A stretch of 64,000 nucleotides of DNA, taken from positions 106,418,554-106,482,553 of the forward strand of contig NC_080539.1 in assembly GCF_028640845.1 (NCBI RefSeq), written 5' to 3'. Origin of the DNA: Ahaetulla prasina. Its lineage: Eukaryota; Chordata; Lepidosauria; Squamata; Colubridae. Below, piece after piece: positions 31,601-43,800 of the stretch (the stretch's first letter is position 1; the number at the start of each line of letters is the position of its first letter). The translations under genes were made by a program, and so were the position numbers. Under the pieces are notes generated by a model. The model was not told the origin of the DNA and made no database searches. It saw only the letters and a program-made list of their open reading frames with translations.

Positions 31601-34600
31601 GGGGAAGGATACTGCAAAATCTCCATTCCCAACTCACTCCTGGAGGAAGGATATTGCAAAATCCCCATTCCCATCCCACTCCTGGGGGAAGGATATTGCA
31701 AAATCTCCATTCCCACCCACTCTGGGGCCAGCCGGAGGTGATATTTGCTGGTTCTCCGAACTACTCAAAATCTCCGCTGCTGGTTCTCCAGAACCTGCTG
31801 TATAGCATCCCTGCCTTAAATTATTTCAGCTTAAAGTTTTATCAACATAAGAATGATACAACCCAAAACTTTCAATTGTCAATTCTTGCACTGAGATTGC
31901 AACGGCTTGTGGTAAGTTTTTATCAATGTAATTTTTTATGGTTTTTTAACAAACTGTGAAGTTATTGAATGTATATAATTTTTTTTATCTTACAGGAATC
32001 TCATGAACAGTGCGTTCAGTGGATTGTACGGTTCATACATAGTCAACATAGTCCTAAAAGAATTTCTTTTCTATATGATTGCTTAGCAATGGCTGTGGAG
32101 ACTGGGTTACTGCCACCCAGGTATGTTTCTTTCAGATAAACTGCAAAATAGAGAATTTATTACAGGCGATCAGTTGCTTAAAGATCGTAATAATACATCA
32201 GATCTGCTTAGAAAAGATACCATTCATTGTGGGTTTTTTTCCTTTAATTTTCCTAGAATGGTTTGTGAATCTCTGCTGAATTCTGACAATCTAGAATGGG
32301 AAAGGACACAGCTTTGGTCTCTGACATTTAAACTGGTTCAAAAAATAATTGGTGGTGTAGACTACAAGGTAATAACACTACATATATCCTATTTTTATGA
32401 TATAGCATTAATAGCTTCTTTGCATTTTTATCTAGCCATAAACTTAAATCTGTGTATCTGTTTTTAAGATTTATAAGGCTGCCCAACTCAAACAGTATGA
32501 CTCTAGGTAGCATATAGCATAAAAAAAAAGCCATCTACAACCCCATATCATGTTAAATATGTACAGTATATAATTATAAAATTAAATGTCTGTCAGAAAG
32601 ATAGGAGATAGAGCTATAGTTTAAATTCACTCTAACATAGATTATAATTTCTTATGAAGTATAACATTCTGTAATGAATTCAGTTGTAGAATTGGAAAGA
32701 CCTTAATTACCTGCTCTAGTGATTCTATTTTACTGATATTCCAATCTTAGTTATTATCAGATCAGTCAACAGTACAAGTATTTCTAGTCATAAAGGTTTA
32801 TACATTTCAAATGGGTTGGTACATCCATTTTCTTTTTCATCCATTTCTTTTACTCATTTTATATGATTGTATAAGACAAAATAAACAAAATGTTATCATA
32901 TTTATATCGTTACTTACCAAGTACATCTAAATTATATTAAAGTAACCAAAAGTATCTTTACAATTCGCAAGGCATGTTATAACTTTTGAGCACCCCCAAT
33001 GTTTGGAAATTGAAAGTTGAAAAATGTGACATGCCCTGAACAGGCATGCCCATCTGATTATAGTCTTTGGCTGGAGTCATGGCACAGCCATTAGAGATGA
33101 ATGGAGATATCAAATACAAGAAATAATGTGTCATCTGCCTTGATTCTACACCATCAAGAAGATCACTGCTCATTAATTTGTTTCTGCACATAGTTCTTCT
33201 AAATTACCTTATTTTTCGGAGTATAAGACGCTCCAGAGTATAAGACGCACTTTAGATTTGGGGGAGAAAAATAATAAGAAGAAAATTTTTTGCCACTGCC
33301 TACCAGCATCCATTGGTATTCACCTGGCTAGTGTCCTTAGCAAACAGCCTGGTCAGCTTCAGCACATTAGACTGATTCAGCACGAGTAGCTGATTGGTGG
33401 ATGGATCAGCCTCCTGGAATACCATCAATCAGCTGTTCCCAGAGGTGAACTTTAGCAACAGGTTTGCTGGCAGGTTTACTGGTTGTGAGCGTGCACATGC
33501 CTCGGCGCAAATACATAGCTTCAAAAATGCAGCTGATTGTCGCAGGGTACTCCAGTGAGTACAACAGGGGATTTGCGGAACCAGTCCGACAAGGCAGCAG
33601 CTGTTCTGGGTTGCCATTTTGGCCTCTGTGCCTTGCTTTTTCACTCTCCGAAAGCTCCGTTTGAGAAGCTGCCTTTGCAAAGAGAAGCTCCTTCGCAAAT
33701 GGAGAAGCTCTTTTGCAAACGGAGCTTTTGGAGGCTGCAACAGCAGCTTCTCAAACGGAGCTTTTGGAGGCTATTTGAAAGGGTCTCCGTTTGAGAGGCT
33801 GTGTTTGCAGCCCCCAAAAGCTCCAAAACAATTCAGCAGGTTCTGACAGGTTCTGGAGAACTGGTAGCGGAAATTTTGAGAAGTTCAGAGAACCAGCAAA
33901 TACCACCTCTGGCTGGCCCCAGAGTGGGGTGGGAATGGAGATTTTACAATAACCTTCCCCCAGGAGTGGGGAGGGAATGGGGATTTTGCAGTATCCTTCC
34001 CCTGCCACACCCACCAAGCCATGGCCATTAAGCCATGCCACGCCCACAGAACTGATGGTAAAAAATTTAAATTCCACCATTGCTCCAAAAGCTCTGTTTC
34101 AGAGGACGCGCGGAGGCCAAAGGGTAGGGGCCAGTGGGTGGGCAGGGCTATATTCAGTATATAAGACACACCCAAATTTTCACCCTCTTTTGAGGGGGAA
34201 GTGCATCTTATACTCCGAAAAATACAGTACATTAGAGAAGCAACATATAACTTCTAATTAGAAAGAGAGCTGAAAAACATCTAACTCGCCTGAAGAATCT
34301 ATGAAGATTGTTTTTGTGAGGTGTTTTGTTTTTTTTAGAGACGTGGCAGTTTACAAAGTACAATTTGAATGAAAAAGCTTAAGTTTTGTCCTCTAGATAC
34401 AATAACATATTTTGTACAATTTGATATTAGTGTTTCAAGTTTAATTAATTTATACAATATTAAAGAATGAATTTTGGCATAATTTTCCTTTGGAATTTGA
34501 TCTGTATGTTACAGGGTGTACGAGACCTTTTGAAGGGTATCCTGGAGAAAATCCTAACTATTCCTAACACAGTGAGCTCTGCTGTTGTACAGCAACTATT

Positions 34601-37600
34601 AGCAGCAAGAGAGGTAAGCATATTAAATGGAGAAAACTAGATATGAATTGCTTGCTGTTTTCTAGTGGAACAGTTAAACAATTATGTAAATGTTTCAAAA
34701 AGAGAGAAAACTGAGAAACATTTTGAGACTTTTCTGCTAATTAAATTCTCTTGTAATTTGTAGACTATATTTGCTTAGAGGTAGTAATAGCATTCTTCAA
34801 TTAAAATTGCTTCCTTGAGGTACTCAGTATATGCTAATTACAAATGTTAAAAATATGTGGATTTAGTTTGCTTTGCTGTTTTCGTGTTACGTCCTAAAAC
34901 AAAACAAAAGACTATTCATTATTCTCCAGTATTCTTGCAAATGTTTAATGTTTTCATTGCATTTGTACAGTACTTTTACTCAGAAACATTCACAATTTAA
35001 ATAATTTTTAAATTGTAATTTTATTTAAATTGTAAAATAATTTTAATTTAAATAATTGAAAGATGCCCAGCATATTTTGAGCATATTTTAAAAACTGGAT
35101 ATTTATTTATTTAATTCCAGCAGGAAAATTTATCTCATAGCAAATAATCCCATAATTGATGTAGGCTCATAGAGAAACAAGAGAATGATTATAGAAATTC
35201 CCAAAATCTTCGGAAATAGGGCAAAGGTTTGGGAAGTAGAACTACTCTAATAAATACTAAATATCTAACAATTAAAAAAAATTGAACAACAATAAAATGG
35301 AATTATTTCTGAAAGACTACCTGACTATAGCTCTGGACAGGATTTCACATTGCGCTGTTTCAAATGTTGATTTTTATATATATTTAAACTCTTCTCTGGT
35401 TTGCTGGGTTTTTTTCCTTAGGTTGTTGCATATATTTTGGAAAGGAATGCATGCTTATTACCTGCTTACTTTGCTGTCACCGAAATCCGAAAGTTGTATC
35501 CTGAAGGAAAACTTCCTCACTGGGTAAGATTTGATCTTTAAAAATTAAAAGAATCCGATTTTGGATGTTAGGAAGTAACAGGAGATAGTAGATGGGCAGT
35601 TTAACAAATTAGATAGATAGATGGATGGATGGATGGACAGATGGGCACGACAGGACAGGATGATAATTTTTAAAGTTGTTATATAAAGAAAAATTAATAA
35701 AAATAAAAGTTTAAAAGAATATAAAATAGATAATACAGATAAAAAAACAAGTTTGGTGTACTGGTTAAGGCATCAGGCTAGAAACTAGGAGCCAGTGAAT
35801 TCTAGTCTTGCCTTGGGCACAAAGCCAACTGGGTGACTTAGGTCCAGAGTCTGTCTTAACCCTGGCAATGGCAAACTACTCTAAAATCTTGCCAAGAATA
35901 CTGCACAGGCTTGTCCAGTTAGTCACCAGCAGCCAACACTGACTCAAAAGTGTGTGCGCGCACACATGCATACACAAGAAATACAGGTTCAAAAACCTAA
36001 AAAGAAGGCATCGTGTAAATTATATCATTTGCACTTTTTATATCATTTGCAACTTATACCATTTTGCAGAATAGTGTTGTTATGCAAAGTATGTAAATTG
36101 TTAGAAATTACTTTGTATAACAGGATACATAAGAGCACACAAAGTTCAAAGCATTGCTGTTTTCATGGTACTTTCAAGTTGTGATTTCTGGGTTTTGAAT
36201 TAATTGTGATTTGTAACTAGCGTTTAAATCATATTTTCCTATTTGGTATGTCTTTTAGTTGTTAGGTAACCTTGTATCGGATTTTGTGGATTCCTTCAGG
36301 CCTACAGCAAGGATAAATTCCATCTGCGGTAAGCATTTACTGTGTATGTAGCAATTGTACTTGTGGGAACTGAAGGATTAGCTCTCTCTAGCCTATGAAG
36401 TTTGAAGGCATTTGGTATGTCTATTACCCATAGTTACCATTGGTTCTTAAATTCTAATCTATCACTTGGTATCAAACAAAACAGGCTACAGATTTGGTCA
36501 TCAGGCTAAACATGGCATGGTAAGTTTGCAAAGACTAATTTAATGCATTTCTATCCTCATTTGAGAGCTCAAAGTAGTTCTTATAGCAATAGCACTTACT
36601 TATATACCATTTCGTAATGTTTTACAGCCCTCTCTAAGCAGTTTTACAGAGTCTTTTTTCTTGTATCTTCAGGAGTATATCTATGTTAATTATTTTCCTC
36701 TGATGCATAGTAATTGTTGTGCTTGATTTTATCTTGTGTTTTGTTTTTATCACAACTCTGTTATGTCAGCTGCCTACATTCGTACTGTCAATTGAATCAG
36801 TCTATAAATTAGGGAGGGAATGAGGAAGGGAGGAATAAAGAAAATCTTTGCAAGGGGCAGGGTTCAATGGCTAGGTCCAACCTCATGGCCAGGGTACTAT
36901 AGAAAGTATTTCTAAAGATTAGGTCTTTGGATTATGTATTTTTGTCTATAAAATGAGAATCCCTAATAATAGCAATTGTATATAATAATAAGACTGAATG
37001 TACAGGAAACAAGCAGAATTCAGGCAAAGAAAGGCATGGCTGTGGTGACACAGTGGTTAGAATGCAGTATTTGCAGGCTAACCCTGCATTCCCGCTGCCA
37101 GGAGTTCGATCCTGACCAGCTCAAGGTTGACGCGGCCTTCCATCCTTCCAAGGTCAGTAAAATGAGGAGCCAGATTTTGAGGGGTAATGTGCTGACTCTG
37201 TAAATCACTTAGAGTTGAAAAGCACTATGAAGTGGTATATAAGTGCTATTGATACCGTATTGCATGGTCAATTTCTACAGAAGAGTCAAAGAAAAGTAGA
37301 TAGATAAAACCTGGCAATTGTTTACAATTGAAACACTAGAATTTTTTTTAAAAAAGCCAAAGGATTGATTTTGGCTGTTCCACAACAAGCTAGTCAACTA
37401 ATGCAATCAAGGCCGGAATGGGAAAAAAATCATCAAACAATTCAAAGTGCAGATTGTGCAAAGAAGCAGAAGAAACAGTATATCATACGTGTAGCTCATA
37501 CAAACTGATTATAAGCAATGACACAGCATAGTTGCAAAATGACTCACTGGAACATCTACAAAAATTATCATGTACCAGTAATGAAAAACTGAAAAACATA

Positions 37601-40600
37601 GAGTTGAAAAAGTAGTAGAAAATGAGCAGGTTAAAAATATTGTGGGGTTTTCGAATACAGGCTGATTAAAGTCTTGGCACATAACATAACAACAGATTTA
37701 ACTGTAGTTGAAAAGAAGAAATTATCATGTAGCAATACCAGGGGATAGTAGAAAAGTCGACAAAAAATTGGAGAAGCTCACAAAATATAAAGATCTGAAA
37801 ATTGAAATTGAAAAATTATGGCATAAACTGCCCATCAGTTTTTCATAGTCCCAGTGGCTATCAGCACACTGGGTGCGGTACCAAAAATCTTGACTGGGAG
37901 CTGCACAAAGTTTAATATAAGATAGAAAAATATATAAATGTTATATTCTTCACATTGATAATATTTCTAACTGTCCGTTACCAAAGACCAGACTGCTTGG
38001 ATCTGAACATATCCTATACCAATATATTGCAACGTAAGTTCTGGGGATGTTTATGAAGGTCAGTGCCAGCTAAAGAATTGATGTGATTTCATGTTGTTGT
38101 ATTTAATAACAGTAAAGAATAATAATAGAAAAAGTGAAATTTGTTATTTGTTATTCAGGGTAACTTGATTATCTAAAATACCTGAAAATGGGAAATGTTG
38201 ATACTTAAAATACTTATAAAATGTAACCTGTAGCCATCTGTAGAAGTGTTGCATTTTTATATAAAAAAAAGCTAAGGAATAATAACCCAGTTATGGTAAT
38301 CATTATATTTAGGGAATGATATACTTTGTGATTTCTGGGTTTTGAATTAATTGTGATTTGTAACTAGCGTTTAAATCATATTTTCCTATTTGGTATGTCT
38401 TTTAGTTGTTAGGTAACCTTGTATCGGATTTTGTGGATTCCTTCAGGCCTACAGCAAGGATAAATTCCATCTGCGGTAAGCATTTACTGTGTATGTAGCA
38501 ATTGTACTTGTGGGAACTGAAGGATTAGCTCTCTCTAGCCTATGAAGTTTGAAGGCATTTGGTATGTCTATTACCCATAGTTACCATTGGTTCTTAAATT
38601 CTAATCTATCACTTGGTATCAAACAAAACAGGCTACAGATTTGGTCATCAGGCTAAACATGGCATGGTAAGTTTGCAAAGACTAATTTAATGCATTTCTA
38701 TCCTCATTTGAGAGCTCAAAGTAGTTCTTATAGCAATAGCACTTACTTATATACCATTTCGTAATGTTTTACAGCCCTCTCTAAGCAGTTTTACAGAGTC
38801 TTTTTTCTTGTATCTTCAGGAGTATATCTATGTTAATTATTTTCCTCTGATGCATAGTAATTGTTGTGCTTGATTTTATCTTGTGTTTTGTTTTTATCAC
38901 AACTCTGTTATGTCAGCTGCCTACATTCGTACTGTCAATTGAATCAGTCTATAAATTAGGGAGGGAATGAGGAAGGGAGGAATAAAGAAAATCTTTGCAA
39001 GGGGCAGGGTTCAATGGCTAGGTCCAACCTCATGGCCAGGGTACTATAGAAAGTATTTCTAAAGATTAGGTCTTTGGATTATGTATTTTTGTCTATAAAA
39101 TGAGAATCCCTAATAATAGCAATTGTATATAATAATAAGACTGAATGTACAGGAAACAAGCAGAATTCAGGCAAAGAAAGGCATGGCTGTGGTGACACAG
39201 TGGTTAGAATGCAGTATTTGCAGGCTAACCCTGCATTCCCGCTGCCAGGAGTTCGATCCTGACCAGCTCAAGGTTGACGCGGCCTTCCATCCTTCCAAGG
39301 TCAGTAAAATGAGGAGCCAGATTTTGAGGGGTAATGTGCTGACTCTGTAAATCACTTAGAGTTGAAAAGCACTATGAAGTGGTATATAAGTGCTATTGAT
39401 ACCGTATTGCATGGTCAATTTCTACAGAAGAGTCAAAGAAAAGTAGATAGATAAAACCTGGCAATTGTTTACAATTGAAACACTAGAATTTTTTTTAAAA
39501 AAGCCAAAGGATTGATTTTGGCTGTTCCACAACAAGCTAGTCAACTAATGCAATCAAGGCCGGAATGGGAAAAAAATCATCAAACAATTCAAAGTGCAGA
39601 TTGTGCAAAGAAGCAGAAGAAACAGTATATCATACGTGTAGCTCATACAAACTGATTATAAGCAATGACACAGCATAGTTGCAAAATGACTCACTGGAAC
39701 ATCTACAAAAATTATCATGTACCAGTAATGAAAAACTGAAAAACATAGAGTTGAAAAAGTAGTAGAAAATGAGCAGGTTAAAATATTGTGGGGTTTTCGA
39801 ATACAGGCTGATTAAAGTCTTGGCACATAACATAACAACAGATTTAACTGTAGTTGAAAAGAAGAAATTATCATGTAGCAATACCAGGGGATAGTAGAAA
39901 AGTCGACAAAAAATTGGAGAAGCTCACAAAATATAAAGATCTGAAAATTGAAATTGAAAAATTATGGCATAAACTGCCCATCAGTTTTTCATAGTCCCAG
40001 TGGCTATCAGCACACTGGGTGCGGTACCAAAAATCTTGACTGGGAGCTGCACAAAGTTTAATATAAGATAGAAAAATATATAAATGTTATATTCTTCACA
40101 TTGATAATATTTCTAACTGTCCGTTACCAAAGACCAGACTGCTTGGATCTGAACATATCCTATACCAATATATTGCAACGTAAGTTCTGGGGATGTTTAT
40201 GAAGGTCAGTGCCAGCTAAAGAATTGATGTGATTTCATGTTGTTGTATTTAATAACAGTAAAGAATAATAATAGAAAAAGTGAAATTTGTTATTTGTTAT
40301 TCAGGGTAACTTGATTATCTAAAATACCTGAAAATGGGAAATGTTGATACTTAAAATACTTATAAAATGTAACCTGTAGCCATCTGTAGAAGTGTTGCAT
40401 TTTTATATAAAAAAAAGCTAAGGAATAATAACCCAGTTATGGTAATCATTATATTTAGGGAATGATATACTTTGTGATTTTCTCTCTTTGGTATCCAGGA
40501 CGATGTAGTCTTCTTCCTGTAGTGAACAACTCTGGTGCTATTTGCAATTCATGGAAGCTGGACCCGACAACTCTTCGTTTTCCATTGAAAGGCCTTTTGC

Positions 40601-40820
40601 CATATGATAAGGTATATGTGCATGTGACCTTTGTGAATGCTTTGAAATATAATAGAATAAAGCATATTAATCCTATTTAAAAAATTTAGTTAAAATTGAG
40701 ATTTAGCTTATTAATTGAATGCTTGTAAAAAAAAACATTAAACAGGTGTGTATGTAGGTTTTTTATTTTTGAACTCTTGGACGGTATCCCAAACATTGCA
40801 CTAATCCTGGAAAAAGTTTT

Positions 40821-40891
<71 letters not shown>

Positions 40892-43800
40892 CTTCCTTCC
40901 TTCCTTCCTTCCTTCCTTCCTTCCTTCCTTCCTTCCCTCCCTCCCTCCCTCTCTCTCTCTCTCTCAGGAAAGTAGAATAAAGTATTTTACTACCCTTAAA
41001 GTAAGCCCTGAAAAGATTTTGACAGCAGCAAGATGTCTCCAAGTTTCCTTTAATTTTTTTCAAAGCAAATCAAACTATTTTTAAAAAGATTCTTCTCAAA
41101 ATCCAAAAATTCAGGACCAGACTTGGGCATAATATAAAGCATGCAAACTCTACATGCAATACCTCTTCCATTATTATTTATGATTCATTTGAACTATGGC
41201 CCACCAAGTTTTAGGCACCTTACAATAAGTAACAAAAAAATTATTTCAAATCACAGAAATATAAAATAAAAAACATCTGCAAGAAACAGAGTGCAACCAC
41301 AGTATTTTTTTAAAAAAAAAACCCTGCTAAAAGGTTATTAACTAGGAAATGATGCATTTCCCTCAGATTCGAGAGCTAATAGGAAAAAAATCCAAATAAC
41401 ATGCAAACTTCCTCCATTCTGTTCCATTAATAAGCAGTTACAGCTGCATCTAATTGCATCTGCACCTTGACTGAGTCCTACTTTGATACCAATTAAAGCT
41501 CTGGGGATAAATTTTACACCTTCCTTTTGATTATGATTGTTTGCTCTTAATTTTCCAACATAAAATGCTTGGAAAATAAAGCGATAAAGAAGGTGAAATC
41601 ATTGTGAATAGGAACTTCTTGTCTACAAGGGTTAGCTTCAGTGAAAATGAGAAGGATTTTTCCCCCCAGGTTTTTAGAGCAGCTGAGTAAATGAGTCCCT
41701 GCAGCTGTTTCAAAAACTGTCCCCAGTAATTTGTACAATGCCAAAAAACCCCACAAAAAGTTCTAGCGGAACTGCCATTGAAGCCGAGTGGCTCCGTGCC
41801 TGGAGGCAACTGGGAACATCTTCCAAAGCAGCCATGTGAGCCTTGCAGATCTGAAAACCATTTTAATGACTCGAAAAGAGGTACAGTACTTTATCGAGGG
41901 TGAATGCATTGTAAAGCTTCTCTGTTTAGATGCTTTGCACAAGTCTTAATTTCCCTCTCTATAGATAGATGATTCTGCCAGATGCTGCGTAATATTTGTA
42001 ACAAATCACTCCTGTCCTCTAAACAAATGAAGCCTGAAATAGGATTCTGGTAGAAAAAGCATCTGAGACAAAAGAGACAATTAGACATATTGGCAGTCTT
42101 TTTAGGTCTGGGCAATGTCACACGCTTCTTCGCAGGATATGCGGAACGTTTTTTGTCTTTTTTTAAAAAAGAGAATCTTAAAGTCTTATGTGAAATTTCT
42201 ATCCATCCCACCCAGTAATTTCCGTTTGCTTGCAGAAAGTTTTGTGAGTTCTTAATGCATGAATGCCCAGGTAATACTGCAAAACCAAGTGACCTTATCA
42301 GCCAAATGCTCGCGTACCCTATGTGTCTATTTTACTGGAAGGATGTGCAGAGGTTGTCTGGGAGTATCGTAGTGTGTGTTAGCGCTCATGGGTGTCAACG
42401 TTGCCAAACGCTGCTTTGTGTGGACAGTGCATTTGATTTCAGTTTTCAACAATTTTATTTTGTGCCAATAGGTTGGGATTTGTTTGCTTTTATTCTTGTT
42501 TTCAAGGATCTGTTTGAGCCTCAGACTGCCTTGTTGCGGTATGTGCTGGAGCAGCCCTATTCCCGAGATATGGTCTGCAATATGCTAGGCCTAAACAAGC
42601 AGGTACTGTATTGTGCTGTAACGGCTATTCCTTTGCATAGAACCTGCACTTTTCTTTTCTCTTTTTCTTTGCTGTAGCTAACTAAGCAAAACAGTTGAGG
42701 ATCAGATCATGTTTTTCCCCTTCAATATTATTGCCTTAGGTTAATTGGGCACGATTATTTCTGTTTACTTACATATTGCTTTAAAAAAAACTTCTAAATT
42801 GAAAGGTTTTTTTTTTTTTTAAAGGATATTTTTTGGCATTGCTTTTTTTCCCTATAAGGCCAGCCTCAAATATACCCTGGACAGATTTCGTTCTACAGCA
42901 GACATCTTCTCATTTAATATTGATGGGCTGATTGATTGATTGATTGACTGAAAGATGGTGGTGATAGATGCATTGCTTAGATGAAGAGTCGGTAGAATTT
43001 GTCTGTTGAATGCCTTGGCATGTTTTCATTACCTTTGCTGGTAATGAATAGTCAACTGTTAATTGATATTATTTTATTTAAATTTTTGTGCTTCTTTTTT
43101 TTTCTCTCTTCTTTTTTTTTTTTTGCCTGACCATGTGGGTGGGCTTGGTCTGATTTGGGGTAACTTGAGGCTGGCCTCATAGTCACTGTTTTGTCTTTTC
43201 TTTTTTTCTTCCTTTATTTTTGTTCTGTCCTGTCTTGTCCTGCCCATCCTCCAATGCTCTAGACCTTGAACATTGCTCAGGTATGTTCACAACCTTACTG
43301 TTGTATTGTGACTAACGATACGCTGGCTGCTTTTTAGCCACTGATTCCAGTTCGAGAATACGCATCTGGCCAGGGCTTGAAATTGGTGGGATTTTCACAT
43401 GCCATGATAAGAACCTTTTCAAATCAGAGGTTATGAGGTTACCAAAGGATATTCATAGCCAGTTCAGTACCTGGACAAGATTTAGCCATTACTGTCCAAT
43501 CCCTTCATCGTTATTTTTGTTCAAACTGTAAAATGTCTAAAAGAAAGAACCAAAGTTGCTATGAAAAGATCTAAAGAAAATTCCCTTTGTTGAATTTAAC
43601 CACTGTGTAAGATTTGTAGGTAAAAATTCAACTTGACTAGGAAAGGTCATTCTCAGCCTCTCTAATAAATGCGTTCCCAAGAAGCTCCAAATGGGCTGAA
43701 TTAGGTGGAAGAAAAAAAGGAGGAGGAAAATTTTGAAAAAATTGCAACTTTTACTTGCTGTATATGCTTGCCTGTTTGTATACTCAAATATTGGCAATTT

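Larger units (their letters stand above)
36181..38327 (+). repeat. Tandem duplication unit, copy 1 (2,147 bp)
   Basis: Copy 1 contains MED23 exon 8, flanking intron, a reverse SINE tail (about 36585-36650) and a forward SINE (37033-37253). Copy 2 follows directly with an offset of 2,147. By eye the copies differ by a single A in an A-run near 37634. Confidence 0.95.
38328..40473 (+). repeat. Tandem duplication unit, copy 2 (2,146 bp)
   Basis: Collinear and practically identical to 36181-38327. The breakpoints share TTGTGATTT: it occurs at the start of copy 1, at the junction near 38327 and at the end of copy 2 near 40472, which is a microhomology signature. Confidence 0.95.

Noticed and set aside
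33429..33846. Overlapping frames of 60-100 codons on both strands
   Set aside because: They arise from repeated units of the TA-flanked MITE.
36976..37203. A 75-codon frame, repeated at 39123
   Set aside because: It lies over the SINE in the tandem duplication and has no coding signature.
36181..40473. Direct repeats as a possible CRISPR-like or segmental array
   Set aside because: Only two long units, one of them bearing a vertebrate exon; this is a simple tandem duplication.
40686..41063. A Lys/Glu-rich antisense frame and a Ser/Phe-rich sense frame
   Set aside because: Translation of the CTTT/CTTC microsatellite.
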